Positions 1 through 7,870 are shown, counted from the first letter of the stretch. The stretch is 35,074 nucleotides of DNA from SAR324 cluster bacterium SAR324-CTD7B (GCA_002082305.1 LSNO01000002.1:1-35074); one strand, 5' to 3'. Made by a program: numbers and translations. The notes: generated by a model from the sequence alone, not told the origin.

Positions 1-151
1 GGATAAAATCACCAATGGCATCTTGTCGGACCAGGAGTACCAGTTTCTGCTGGTTGTGTTTGGGAACTATGGCTACCCACAGTGCAATACTGTCAAACAA
101 AATAAAAAGTAGTGATCTTATAATAATGAGGAAGGGTTTGAGAAAAGTCAT
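1..151 (-). CDS. GT9 heptosyltransferase-like protein, N-terminal part only
   Basis: The minus frame opens with ATG at 151-149 and stays open to the window edge, so only about 50 residues are visible. It has a hydrophobic N-terminal stretch (residues 4-30) and then the segment KLVLLVRQDAIGDFI, which matches the opening beta strand and loop of glycosyltransferase family 9 (LPS heptosyltransferases usually begin ILxxRxDxIGD). The start overlaps the stop of the methyltransferase upstream by ATGA (151-148), pointing to translational coupling. In this family the enzyme transfers a heptose or related sugar from a nucleotide donor onto LPS core or a surface glycan in the cytoplasm. The N-terminal hydrophobic extension before the GT9 motif is somewhat unusual. 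The product is truncated by the window, so the substrate cannot be judged. Confidence 0.7.
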   Translation of the reverse strand, partial: MTFLKPFLIIIRSLLFILFDSIALWVAIVPKHNQQKLVLLVRQDAIGDFI

Positions 152-936
152 GAAATCTTGCCCTTTAATGTTTCAGAATCTTTCCAAGTTAAGGACTGCA
201 TTCCTTTTTGAATCAAAGGAGTCATGTACTTGGAAGCTTTGGCCAACCACTTAAAGGCAGGTGGCGGAAAACGTTTTTCACTCAGTAAATGAATGTTTTG
301 GCCGTTCGTGTAAAAATACAGGCTGTGTTTATTTGCAAGATACTCAAATGTCTTTTTCTTAAAAAACCCAATGTGTTGTCCATGTTCCGAACCGTAGTAC
401 CACCATTCGTCAGGGGACGGAGGAGGGTCCGGAATGAATTCAGTGGACAGTAAAATATTCCGGGAGACGCTAAGCAATTTTTCCAGTTCAGCAGCTGGTT
501 CAACAAAATGCTCAAATGCCTCAAAACAGGTCAGTAATTCAACTAGATTGTTTTCTGTATCTGTAAACTCAAATCCCCTGGCAAACAGATTTTCTGTGTG
601 TTTGTCCTGCCAATAAAAATCGAAGCCTGTATCTCGCATCAGCCTTACAAATATCCCATAACCACCACCGTAATCAAAAAATTTTCCTTTATGATCAAAT
701 AAGAAGAAAATAATTGTTGCTGTTACATTTCTGAACCAATAATTACGCATGATCATGCCTGTGTCCGATTTATTGATCGGCATGTTATATGCTTCCTCCA
801 GCCAAAATGGTTCACCCGTTTGGACATATCCACAATGATTACACTGGTAATATTGAGTATAATACTTTTTCAATAAAACCGAGGTGAAAACGGCTTGTAC
901 TGGGGATTTGCATACACGACAGACAGAAGGAGTCAT
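148..936 (-). CDS. SAM-dependent methyltransferase with N-terminal zinc ribbon
   Basis: This 262-residue protein has two Cys pairs at its N-terminus (CRVC at 6-9 and CNHC at 33-36), typical of the zinc ribbon in sugar or polysaccharide-associated methyltransferases. A class I SAM-binding motif follows (FFDYGGGYGIFVRLM, about residue 86), then an FEAFEHF segment near residue 138 that resembles the post-motif region of the Methyltransf_23 family. The gene lies between the flippase gene and the GT9 gene on the same strand and ends in an ATGA overlap with the latter. That context suggests it methylates a nucleotide sugar or a glycan terminus during surface polysaccharide synthesis. No strong Shine-Dalgarno is seen before the ATG at 936. 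The methyltransferase fold is fairly sure; the substrate is unknown. Confidence 0.8.
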   Translation of the reverse strand: MTPSVCRVCKSPVQAVFTSVLLKKYYTQYYQCNHCGYVQTGEPFWLEEAYNMPINKSDTGMIMRNYWFRNVTATIIFFLFDHKGKFFDYGGGYGIFVRLMRDTGFDFYWQDKHTENLFARGFEFTDTENNLVELLTCFEAFEHFVEPAAELEKLLSVSRNILLSTEFIPDPPPSPDEWWYYGSEHGQHIGFFKKKTFEYLANKHSLYFYTNGQNIHLLSEKRFPPPAFKWLAKASKYMTPLIQKGMQSLTWKDSETLKGKIS

Positions 937-999
937 ATGAACATAGATGTTTCAGTTTTCTTAACACTGTTTGTAATCATAAGGATAAAATCGTTCGTG

Positions 1000-2331
1000 T
1001 CATTTAGGATGGTATGAAAAAGTAAAGACTGAATATGGATTTATTGATTTGGTTGCAAACCAAAAACCTTTTCTGACCTTGGGAAAGAAAAAAAGGCTTA
1101 AGTAAGAACCAATTCCATAAGAAATCAATGTGGCTATGGCAGCCCCAGAAGCACCGTAAAGTGGAATTAAAATAACATTGCAGATAATATTGGAGCTCAT
1201 GCCTAAAAGCGTTGTGAGCAGTATGTAATTCTGGAAATTTTCAATAACCATCCATTTGTTATTGGCTAAACTCATAGATACAAAAATTCCTGCCCAAACA
1301 TATATTTTTAAAATTATTACCGATTCGATATATTCATTGCCGTACAAAATGTATATTATCCAATCTGCCATAAAAGTTGTTGGAATAGCTAACGCAAATG
1401 CTACCCAAACCAATAACGTGTAAAGTTTTTGCAGTCGTGCATGATATAAAGCAGGGTTCGTATCTTTTACTCCTATAATTGCAGGATAGAAGGAGACGGC
1501 AATTAGAACAGGTATATGGTACCAGGCTTCGCACAATTTCACAGCCACTGCATATATTCCCACCGTTTCCACACCCACTAGTTCTTTCAACATAACTTGA
1601 TCAATTTTCATATAGATAAGAATTGCCATACCTGTAAGAAGCAAAGGGAAAGAGTTTTTTAACATTTGTCTGGCATATTTTAAGTTGCAGTTTCGAATGG
1701 GGAAGCTTCCCACTTGCCAGTTATACAGAAGTAAGAATAAAGCTGCTGTAATTACGTATTCAAGTGAAAAGACAGCTGCAAACCAAATTAAAGGAGCTTG
1801 CCAAATAATCAAAGCGATCTTAATCAGAGAAGCAACTATAAGTTGTACGGTTTGAGCCCAGACAGTGTATTTTGATTGAACTTGAGATTGAAAATAATAA
1901 TCTATCAGTTCCCAACTTTGGAAAGCCATTCCCAATGCGATGATGCCAATCATTAGGGAAGTTTGATGATCATTATCAACAAGCTGTAGTCCAACAGCTA
2001 CTCCACTTCCCAATAAAACAGCACCGCTCAAACGCAATAAAATAGCAGATCCAAGTATAACATTGCGCTGTTCTGGGTATAGAACTAATTCACGTACAAT
2101 GATTTCACGATGTCCCAAATCAAGGAAAGCACTAAATAACCACACAAAACTCATTGTGTAACTCAGCAAACCATATTTTTCGGGCCCCAAATAACGAGCT
2201 ACATAAATACCGACAAAAAGGGACACGCCCATCCGTAAAATTCTTTCTCCCAGAAGCCATGATGTATTAGAGAAGTATTTTCGAATGACGGAATGTTGTT
2301 TTAGTGTGGTAAAATTTGGTAGGAAATTCAT
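1000..2331 (-). CDS. Wzx-type O-antigen / polysaccharide flippase
   Basis: This 443-residue, strongly hydrophobic protein has about 12 predicted membrane segments. The N-terminal part, with NTSWLLGERILRMGVSLFVG and ARYLGPEKYGLLSY, is the signature start of the polysaccharide-biosynthesis (Wzx/RfbX, MATE-like) family. Such proteins flip undecaprenyl-diphosphate-linked oligosaccharide units across the inner membrane. Length is normal for the family. Its neighbours are a methyltransferase, a GT2 enzyme and an O-antigen ligase on the same strand, which supports an O-antigen or exopolysaccharide role. The gaps to the neighbours are short (63 bases to the methyltransferase gene, about 140 to the GT2 gene). 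The exact repeat unit carried cannot be told. Confidence 0.9.
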   Translation of the reverse strand: MNFLPNFTTLKQHSVIRKYFSNTSWLLGERILRMGVSLFVGIYVARYLGPEKYGLLSYTMSFVWLFSAFLDLGHREIIVRELVLYPEQRNVILGSAILLRLSGAVLLGSGVAVGLQLVDNDHQTSLMIGIIALGMAFQSWELIDYYFQSQVQSKYTVWAQTVQLIVASLIKIALIIWQAPLIWFAAVFSLEYVITAALFLLLYNWQVGSFPIRNCNLKYARQMLKNSFPLLLTGMAILIYMKIDQVMLKELVGVETVGIYAVAVKLCEAWYHIPVLIAVSFYPAIIGVKDTNPALYHARLQKLYTLLVWVAFALAIPTTFMADWIIYILYGNEYIESVIILKIYVWAGIFVSMSLANNKWMVIENFQNYILLTTLLGMSSNIICNVILIPLYGASGAAIATLISYGIGSYLSLFFFPKVRKGFWFATKSINPYSVFTFSYHPK

Positions 2332-2474
2332 TTGAAAAGTATTTTTGTTGATTTAGTGCATGAAAAAATGTGAGGTTAACAATTAATTATTCACCGAGAT
2401 CACTTTCATTAGCATCATCTGGAAATTATCTTAAATAGATTGTTTTCTTTTTGATATAATTTTTATAGAATTGT

Positions 2475-3314
2475 CTACTTGATTATTAAAAATCTTTTAT
2501 ATTTTATGCGTTTTATTATTACTAAAATATTCACAAATCCCAACTTTTTCAAAAAAACACGAACAGAAAACAAAACTAAACGCCTGAATAGTGCTGAATA
2601 GGATCTTGTTTTTTCTAGAAAACTAATATGCTTATTGCGTTGTCTTATAATTTTAATAGCTTCAAGGATTATTTTTCTTTCTTGAGTTGAAGAAATTCCT
2701 CCTCCATCCATTATGATCACAGGATCTCCTTGTGAATAATAAGCTTTTCCATGCGACTTTTTAAGGTCCAATTCCCATCTGCAAACCCAATCAAAATCAC
2801 TGCAAATGTAGTTCAAATTAAAAAATCCAACCCGGCCATAAACTTCCTTTCGCACTACCATTGATTGATGACGATAGGGCATTCCCCTTCCAATGTTTGG
2901 AGAAAGAATATTTTTAGTGCGTAATGGGCGCATTATGTATGAACCAATAAGTGTATCTTCAAAAATCAAATCTGCGTGAACAAAATCAATTTGTGGATCT
3001 TGGTCTAAAATTTGAGATGCTCGAGCAGGATAAGTTCGATCTAGTAAAATATCTCCACTGTTCAACATTATTATTGCATCGCCGCTGGAGAGCCGAATAC
3101 CCTTGTTAAAAGCATCCGAAATCCCTTGATCCGGTTCAGAAACTGATTTTCCGTAATAACCTTGAAGAAACTCTAGAGTTTGCGGGCACTCTCCACCATT
3201 TATAATTATGTGTTCGCAACCATTTAAATCCCGTACTGATTCTACTGTACGTAATAATTCTTCAAAATTGTTTAAGGTTATTGTAATAATTGATAAGAAT
3301 ATTCTATTTTTCAT
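2475..3314 (-). CDS. Family 2 glycosyltransferase
   Basis: I start this protein (279 residues) at ATG 3314-3312, seven codons inside the longest frame, because that ATG overlaps the upstream ligase stop as ATGA (3314-3311). The GT-A nucleotide-binding start SIITITLNNFEELLRTVESV is followed by a segment of the WcaA/GT2 type (SEPDQGISDAFNKGI) and by the acidic motif LNSGD in the place of the usual DxD. A basic, aromatic C-terminus could attach it to the membrane. It should transfer a sugar from a nucleotide donor to a lipid-linked glycan on the cytoplasmic face. The codons are AT-rich compared with leuA downstream of it. Donor and acceptor are unknown. Confidence 0.85.
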   Translation of the reverse strand: MKNRIFLSIITITLNNFEELLRTVESVRDLNGCEHIIINGGECPQTLEFLQGYYGKSVSEPDQGISDAFNKGIRLSSGDAIIMLNSGDILLDRTYPARASQILDQDPQIDFVHADLIFEDTLIGSYIMRPLRTKNILSPNIGRGMPYRHQSMVVRKEVYGRVGFFNLNYICSDFDWVCRWELDLKKSHGKAYYSQGDPVIIMDGGGISSTQERKIILEAIKIIRQRNKHISFLEKTRSYSALFRRLVLFSVRVFLKKLGFVNILVIIKRIKYKRFLIIK

Positions 3315-4483
3315 GAAATAACTTTTCGCAACCACAATGCAAACTTTTTAGGGATCGCTTTTAATTTCAACCATTCAACTACGGCATCTTCTTGGACATC
3401 CGACCCATTTCTAATATAACGACAACGTATTATTAGCATAGCAATCACCCAAAACATGGTCACAAAATTCAAATGCAAGAACATTCCCATCGAAAACCAG
3501 CCCAGAAGCCACGGTTCCATTCCTCGAACGTGTTTACTAAAATCACTCATCAGAAATATTATGAGCACCGAAGTTGCCAGAATACCTCGTTCCATTAATG
3601 TATGAATCAGGGAATGGTGAGGGTTGGGTGCATTGTTTGGCCAATCTCCCATTCCCCACACAAAAGTCTGCATGTTTTTTGTCCATTCTTTAATCCCCAT
3701 CATGTCCCAATTGAGTCTCCCAGGGTCTGCGGTGAAACGAAATATTCGCCCTTCAAACAAATTAATCCCTGACCATTGTCCAAGAGTGATTTGTTCTAAA
3801 GTCCAGAGAGACAATCCTGAAAAAAGTAGATAGAGTAATATTGTCCGACTCGTTTTTGAAAATACCCAGCGCCAAATGGGCAATAAGAGATAACCCAATC
3901 CCACAACACCAAGAGCCAGGGCAAAATTCCTACTTTCTGTCAACAAGCCCAAAGTTAATGCAGTCAGCAAGGCTAAGGGTAACCTCCAGCGCACAGCAAG
4001 CATTGCAAATAGGAAACAGTAAACTGCAGTCCAATTTGGATAATAACGGTTACCAAAATCAAATGTCCAACGGCCATAATGAAAGTATGAGTTTGTTTCC
4101 CAAATGATCCACAAAACAAAAACAAAAAAGGTGTCAATCCAAAATCGTTGTTGATTTTGGATTGCTGGTCTTAACGATACCACTATGACAAAACAGCCTA
4201 TGATTTTAATGGTATAAATCCAAAATGCATAATCTGTTTTGGACGCAATAAATATGGCCAGCAGGCAGGAGCCCATGAGTGTAATTCCTGATTCCCAAGG
4301 GATTGATGATTTGCGTTGAAATAGCCAAAGTGTCGCTATAACAAGATAAAAAGGAATTGAAGTCCAGTAGGCCCCGGAAATGATGGTTACTGGAATCAGG
4401 AGCAAAGCTGCGAAAGGAGATTTCTCCGTGATTATGGTATAATGTTGTTCTTTAAATTTGTGGATCGAACTAAAATTTAACAA
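3311..4483 (-). CDS. O-antigen ligase / Wzy-like membrane protein (5' end interrupted)
   Basis: The readable frame gives 390 residues from a TTG at 4483. It is a polytopic membrane protein with about 10 hydrophobic segments. Two features suit the O-antigen ligase/polymerase family (Wzy_C): a TESRN segment after a run of membrane helices (about residue 180), and a periplasmic-loop motif NPHHSLIHTLMERG near residue 290, where the family carries a conserved His. Ligases join the finished glycan to lipid A-core in the periplasm. The TTG start is doubtful. The same frame stays open upstream to an ATG at 4618 except for one TGA at 4541-4543, and the extension encodes a further membrane helix. So the natural gene may be 3311-4618 with a nonsense codon. 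It overlaps the GT2 gene by ATGA at its 3' end. Confidence 0.75.
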   Translation of the reverse strand: MLNFSSIHKFKEQHYTIITEKSPFAALLLIPVTIISGAYWTSIPFYLVIATLWLFQRKSSIPWESGITLMGSCLLAIFIASKTDYAFWIYTIKIIGCFVIVVSLRPAIQNQQRFWIDTFFVFVLWIIWETNSYFHYGRWTFDFGNRYYPNWTAVYCFLFAMLAVRWRLPLALLTALTLGLLTESRNFALALGVVGLGYLLLPIWRWVFSKTSRTILLYLLFSGLSLWTLEQITLGQWSGINLFEGRIFRFTADPGRLNWDMMGIKEWTKNMQTFVWGMGDWPNNAPNPHHSLIHTLMERGILATSVLIIFLMSDFSKHVRGMEPWLLGWFSMGMFLHLNFVTMFWVIAMLIIRCRYIRNGSDVQEDAVVEWLKLKAIPKKFALWLRKVIS

Positions 4484-4618
4484 GACAAAAGTTCCTGTAA
4501 TAATTATGAATCCTATGACTGAAACGAGAAAAACAAATGTTCAACTCAGTCCCATGATTCTCCATTTTTTGGTAAAATTTGTTCTTATACGAAAAAGATT
4601 TGTAAATATATCTTTCAT
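4484..4618 (-). pseudogene. Interrupted 5' part of the O-antigen ligase gene
   Basis: Reading in the ligase frame from ATG 4618-4616 gives 25 codons (start MKDIFTNLFRIR, basic), then TGA at 4541-4543. After it comes a hydrophobic stretch (TFVFLVSVIGFIIITGTF) that runs directly into the 3311-4483 frame. A basic N-terminus followed by a first membrane helix is what an O-antigen ligase should have. The ATG also forms an ATGA overlap with the frame upstream, as elsewhere in this cluster. TGA may have arisen from TGG (Trp). It could be a true nonsense mutation, a phase-variation state or a base-call error. TGA is used as a normal stop in other genes here, so recoding is unlikely. Confidence 0.6.
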
Positions 4619-4863
4619 ACATTTATCACAAAATTAATATTTGACATGAAAAAATATTTCTGATTAACAAAAATTTTACAGTATTTGAAGAAATGAAGAT
4701 TTGACGGAGAGTATTTTTCTTTCAGAATAGAAAATAGACTCATATCAAAGCTAATAACTAACCGCAGTGACCTACCTTTCAAATCATAGTTTGTGAAAAA
4801 TGTATTAAATTTTTCAACTACAAGAAAAAAGATTATGAATAATACCTGTTTAGGTTGTCTCAT
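4615..4863 (-). CDS. Short AT-rich hypothetical frame, possibly a gene remnant
   Basis: This 82-codon frame begins with a hydrophobic segment (VLFIIFFLVVEKF) and continues with a Lys/Phe/Asn-rich tail. I recognise no family. Two points suggest it may be or have been coding: its stop overlaps the ATG of the extended ligase frame as ATGA (4618-4615), and its own ATG overlaps the TGA of another short frame as ATGA (4863-4860). Against it are the low-complexity, AT-driven composition and the absence of a Shine-Dalgarno. It may be a degraded glycan-biosynthesis gene or noise. Confidence 0.3.
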   Translation of the reverse strand: MRQPKQVLFIIFFLVVEKFNTFFTNYDLKGRSLRLVISFDMSLFSILKEKYSPSNLHFFKYCKIFVNQKYFFMSNINFVINV

Positions 4864-5355
4864 TTAAAAAATCTAAATAACCTTAAAACACCTCTGCCAA
4901 AAAAGAGAGTAATGAAAATTGGAACAACTAAATTTAAGAAAATTTATAGCAGGAAATTACTTGTATCACTACCATTTACAAGCCAAATGTGATTAAATTT
5001 GATTCCGAAATTTGTTAAAGTTTAGAGAAAATTATTTGAAAAATAGTTTAAATTATTGTTCCAATTCCGTGAAATAATCGGCAATATTTAGGACTATCAT
5101 TTTTGAGGGATGATGCAAAGGTAATCTAATTTCTAGAGCAGGAAATTTGTAATCATGAGAAGCAATATTGTTGTGGGTACAGTTTCCTTCTGTCAGGTTC
5201 TGAGATTACTATTCTGTCATAGTTTCCCAAAGGCTTTATTGTTTTTCACAATCACCACGAAGGTTTCAATTCAATTCGTATGCTCCAAAGAATCGAGTGT
5301 AATTTTCAAATCATCATAATTATTGTAATTGACTGTAATTACAGTGATCAGTATT
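4864..5355 (-). other. AT-rich, gene-poor stretch with short coding-like scraps
   Basis: No intact gene is visible in these roughly 490 bases. On the minus strand a 27-codon frame (4943-4860) reads like a membrane-protein end (LVVPIFITLFFGRGVLRLFR). In the same frame, upstream of a TAA at 4946-4944, lies a 25-codon piece containing NHIWLVNGSDTSNFLL. These may be relics of a decayed gene between leuA and the polysaccharide cluster. A perfect 14-bp palindrome lies at 5332-5345. I see no convincing promoter by eye. Confidence 0.35.
5332..5345. repeat. Perfect 14-bp palindrome after leuA
   Basis: ACTGTAATTACAGT is fully self-complementary and ends 11 bases from the leuA stop. It has no loop and no U-tract, so it is a poor intrinsic terminator. 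It could be a binding site for a dimeric regulator of the genes downstream or chance in AT-rich DNA. Confidence 0.4.
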
Positions 5356-6912
5356 TTAAACTCCACCAAGGGCCGCTTTTTGTAAGGGTGTAGCTGGACT
5401 GAGGCCTTTTGTTCGCATTGCCAGTCGATTGAGGGCATTCAGAAATGCAATAGCACTTGCAACAACGATGTCTGTGTGAGCCCCGCGTCCAGTAATTCGC
5501 ACACCGTCTTTTTCAACACCTACGCTCACTTCACCCTGTGCATCGGTTCCACCGGTGATGGCTTTCACCACGTAGGATGTGAGCGTGCACTGAATGCCTG
5601 TAATTTCTTTAATCGTGTTCAGTGCCGCATCCACGGGCCCGTCTCCAAAGCTGGCTTTTTTGAAAACCTCCCCATCAATTTTCATTGATATTGTTGCAGT
5701 TGGAACAGCTGTCGTTCCGGATGTCACAATCAGATCTTCCAAAGAATATTTGTCCGTCTGCTTGCCTATTCCATGTGTTACCAGTGCCTCAATGTCTTCA
5801 TCAAAAACCTGTTTTTTGAGGTCTGCAAGTCGTTTGAATTCTTTAAAAATATGATTTAGATCAATGTCATTGAGGTCAAAACCAAGTTCCTTGATCCGTT
5901 CTCCAAGGGCAAAGCGTCCAGAATGCTTACCCATCACCAAATTACTGGACTTGATACCCACTGACTGTGGGGTCATGATCTCGTAAGTCAATGGATTTTT
6001 GAGAACTCCGTGCTGGTGAATTCCTGCCTCATGCGCAAAGGCATTTGCGCCGACAATCGCTTTATTTGGTTGAACATCTACTCCGGTAATTTTTGAAAGC
6101 AGTTTGCTGGATGGAAAAAGCTGCTCCGTTACAATGTCGCTTTCAAAACCAAAATACTCCTGACGTGTTTTTAGTGCCATCACTAATTCTTCAAGTGACG
6201 CATTTCCTGCACGTTCGCCGATACCATTTATTGTACATTCGATTTGCCTTGCTCCTGCACGAACTGCAGCCAGGGAATTTGCTACTCCCAATCCCAAATC
6301 GTTGTGACAGTGCACAGAAAAAGTAACCTTGTCCGCATTGTAAACTTCATTCCGGAGACGTGTGATTAAGTCAAACATTTCATCCGGAGTGGTGTAACCA
6401 ACCGTGTCCGGAATGTTCAGGATTGTAGCACCTGCACGTACTGTCTCGGACAATACTTCAACCAAAAATTCCGGATCACTGCGTGTTGCGTCTTCTGGAC
6501 TGAACTCTACATTATCCGTAGCTTTTTTTGCACGTTCCACTGCTGCGACAGCCATGTCCTTTACATCTTTCGGCTCCATCTGCAGCTTATGCTTCATGTG
6601 CAAAGCGCTGGTTGAAATGAAAGTATGAATGCCCCAGTTTTTCGCATCACCCAAAGCTTCAATTGCAGAGTCGATGTCATTTTTTGAGGCACGGCAGAGT
6701 GAAACAACGGTTGAGTTTGTTATTTGCCGTCCGATTTCCCGAACGCTCTCAAAGTCTCCCGGAGACGATGCTGCAAATCCGGCTTCAATTGTATTCACTC
6801 CCAGGCGCTCCAGCTGTTTGGCAAGGGTAAGCTTTTCATCTGCTGACATTGAACATCCGGGGGATTGCTCTCCATCACGGAGAGTCGTATCAAAGAACTT
6901 TACCTTTTCCAT
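5356..6912 (-). CDS. leuA: 2-isopropylmalate synthase
   Basis: LeuA condenses acetyl-CoA with 2-oxoisovalerate, the first committed step of leucine synthesis, in the cytoplasm. The N-terminus carries the DRE-TIM motif (FFDTTLRDGEQSPG, residues 6-19), with the metal-binding VHCHNDLGLG further on and the NGIGERAGN segment. The C-terminal third is the leucine-sensing LeuA dimer domain. At 518 residues it has the full length of the bacterial family. I start at MEKVKF (ATG 6912-6910) because AAGGAG lies just before it; the longer TTG-initiated frame to 6927 would contain that Shine-Dalgarno. It stands alone, with no other leu genes nearby. Two terminator-like hairpins lie between dcd and this start, which hints at attenuation or at a promoter hidden in the short leader. 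Confidence 0.95.
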   Translation of the reverse strand: MEKVKFFDTTLRDGEQSPGCSMSADEKLTLAKQLERLGVNTIEAGFAASSPGDFESVREIGRQITNSTVVSLCRASKNDIDSAIEALGDAKNWGIHTFISTSALHMKHKLQMEPKDVKDMAVAAVERAKKATDNVEFSPEDATRSDPEFLVEVLSETVRAGATILNIPDTVGYTTPDEMFDLITRLRNEVYNADKVTFSVHCHNDLGLGVANSLAAVRAGARQIECTINGIGERAGNASLEELVMALKTRQEYFGFESDIVTEQLFPSSKLLSKITGVDVQPNKAIVGANAFAHEAGIHQHGVLKNPLTYEIMTPQSVGIKSSNLVMGKHSGRFALGERIKELGFDLNDIDLNHIFKEFKRLADLKKQVFDEDIEALVTHGIGKQTDKYSLEDLIVTSGTTAVPTATISMKIDGEVFKKASFGDGPVDAALNTIKEITGIQCTLTSYVVKAITGGTDAQGEVSVGVEKDGVRITGRGAHTDIVVASAIAFLNALNRLAMRTKGLSPATPLQKAALGGV

Positions 6913-6934
6913 ACATCTCCTTACCAATTATGCA

Positions 6935-6948
6935 CAGCCTCAGGGCTG
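6935..6948 (-). promoter_or_regulatory. Small hairpin in the leuA leader
   Basis: CAGCC-CTGA-GGCTG on the minus strand forms a 5-bp GC-rich stem with a 4-base loop, 13 bases before the leuA Shine-Dalgarno. It lies directly after the T-tract of the terminator at 6956-6984 and could take part in an alternative fold. The role is inferred. Confidence 0.4.
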
Positions 6949-6955
6949 CGGTTGC

Positions 6956-6984
6956 AAAAAAGCCTGAACCAACACAGTTCAAGC
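6956..6984 (-). terminator. Intrinsic terminator just upstream of leuA
   Basis: On the minus strand GCTTGAAC pairs with GTTCAGGC (8 bp, one G-T pair) around a 7-base loop and is followed by six T. This is a textbook rho-independent terminator. It lies only about 45 bases before the leuA start and 38 bases after dcd, so it either ends dcd transcripts or acts as an attenuator of leuA. Confidence 0.75.
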
Positions 6985-6986
6985 AC

Positions 6987-7010
6987 CAAAAATCAGGTAG
7001 ATCTGCCTGA
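6987..7010 (-). terminator. Intrinsic terminator after dcd
   Basis: The near-palindrome TCAGGTAGATCTGCCTGA (6993-7010) is followed on the minus strand by five T (6988-6992) and lies 12 bases past the dcd stop. The stem is TCAGG/CCTGA with a self-complementary AGATCT centre. It is probably the first of two stacked terminators for dcd. A-tracts on both sides could make it work in both directions. Confidence 0.6.
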
Positions 7011-7021
7011 CAAAAATAAGC

Positions 7022-7543
7022 TTATGTAAATTCCGGATCCACTTCCAGACGACTTGGAGTGGCTCCGCTTTGTCCACAATACTTTCCGTTGTACGGCTGT
7101 TCTGCAGAGCGGCTCATTTGGACAAAGACAATCTGACAAATCCGGACACCTTTTTTTAAAACAATTGGAAATCCGGATTGATTTTCGAGTTCCAAAGTTA
7201 TTTGTCCGTGAAATCCTGCATCAATAAAACCCGCATTTTGTACCTGCAATCCCAAGCGTCCGATACTTGAACGTCCCTCCACATAAGCCGCCATGTCGTG
7301 GGGAACACGGATGGATTCTGCGGTACTGGCGAGTACAAAATGATTTGGTTCTAAAACAAATTCATCTTTTTGCACCTGCTTATGCGGAACGGATTCGCCC
7401 AGAATTATTTTGTCTTTATCTGGCTTTGGCCAACTGAATGAATCTGAAAGAGTCAAATCCACGCTGGAAGGACCAATTGTTAAACCGGGAGGTAAAAAAC
7501 CGTCTTCCACTAATTTTTTAATGCCGATATCAGGAATAATCAC
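7022..7543 (-). CDS. dcd: dCTP deaminase
   Basis: The enzyme deaminates dCTP to dUTP on the way to thymidylate. This 173-residue protein has the family core: VEGRSSIGRLGL (about residues 88-99), then a beta-barrel stretch AGFIDAGFHGQITLELEN containing the catalytic Glu of the ITLE motif, and the C-terminal GKYCGQSGATPSR that closes the active site in the trimer. Length is slightly short but complete. Translation seems to start at GTG (7543-7541); no strong Shine-Dalgarno is visible. It is divergent from the small zinc-ribbon gene at 7638 and is followed by stacked terminators. Whether it also hydrolyses dUTP, as in bifunctional homologues, cannot be told by eye. Confidence 0.93.
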   Translation of the reverse strand: MIIPDIGIKKLVEDGFLPPGLTIGPSSVDLTLSDSFSWPKPDKDKIILGESVPHKQVQKDEFVLEPNHFVLASTAESIRVPHDMAAYVEGRSSIGRLGLQVQNAGFIDAGFHGQITLELENQSGFPIVLKKGVRICQIVFVQMSRSAEQPYNGKYCGQSGATPSRLEVDPEFT

Positions 7544-7637
7544 TTTCAGAATGAAAAGAAAAATTAGGTTAAATCAAGGCATAATTCATGCGTTTACTAC
7601 AATAAACATATCATACTAAGAACATACTTGAAAGCAA

Positions 7638-7859
7638 ATGTTAATATCAGATTTAAAAAGACCATGCACTGAATGTGACGGCAGCGGATTTCAGGCAGGA
7701 TTCGATGAATGGGGAAGCATCCAGACTAACCTCCGCCAGTCCTGTCCGGGTTGCACCGGAAAAGGATACAATCTTACAGAACTGGGAGATAATTTGTGGA
7801 AATTATACAGTCCGATGATTCAGGACTTGATTCGTGAAGAAATACAGAAAAAGGGCTGA
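7638..7859 (+). CDS. Small protein with DnaJ-type zinc ribbon
   Basis: This 73-residue protein has two CxxCxGxG repeats, CTECDGSG (residues 10-17) and CPGCTGKG (36-43). That spacing could hold one zinc ion, as in the DnaJ cysteine-rich domain. The C-terminal 25 residues are amphipathic and helical (LWKLYSPMIQDLIREEIQ). There is no J domain, no signal peptide and no membrane segment. It is read from its own promoter region, divergent to dcd and convergent to the prepilin peptidase gene, with only a weak Shine-Dalgarno. Similar stand-alone ribbons occur as small chaperone-like or nucleic-acid-linked proteins, but I do not know a function for this one. Confidence 0.7.
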   Translation: MLISDLKRPCTECDGSGFQAGFDEWGSIQTNLRQSCPGCTGKGYNLTELGDNLWKLYSPMIQDLIREEIQKKG

Positions 7860-7870
7860 ATGCCGAATGA

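Noticed and set aside
15..254. Plus-strand 79-codon frame at the window start
   Set aside because: The opposite strand carries the end of the methyltransferase gene and the GT9 start joined by ATGA, with clear motifs, so the plus frame is a shadow.
3841..4107. Plus-strand frame inside the O-antigen ligase region
   Set aside because: It is antisense to a multi-helix membrane protein with a recognisable family pattern and has no Shine-Dalgarno or motif.
4541..4543. TGA read as tryptophan (code change)
   Set aside because: TGA closes several normal genes here, for instance the MFS gene at 25300, DUF47 at 16465 and the methyltransferase at 148, so the standard code applies.
7032..7177. Frequent TCCGGA palindrome (7032, 7141, 7172 and many others)
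   Set aside because: It looks common across the window, but I have no counts and it may simply follow codon use. A k-mer test against base composition and codon usage would be needed before calling it an uptake or methylation site.
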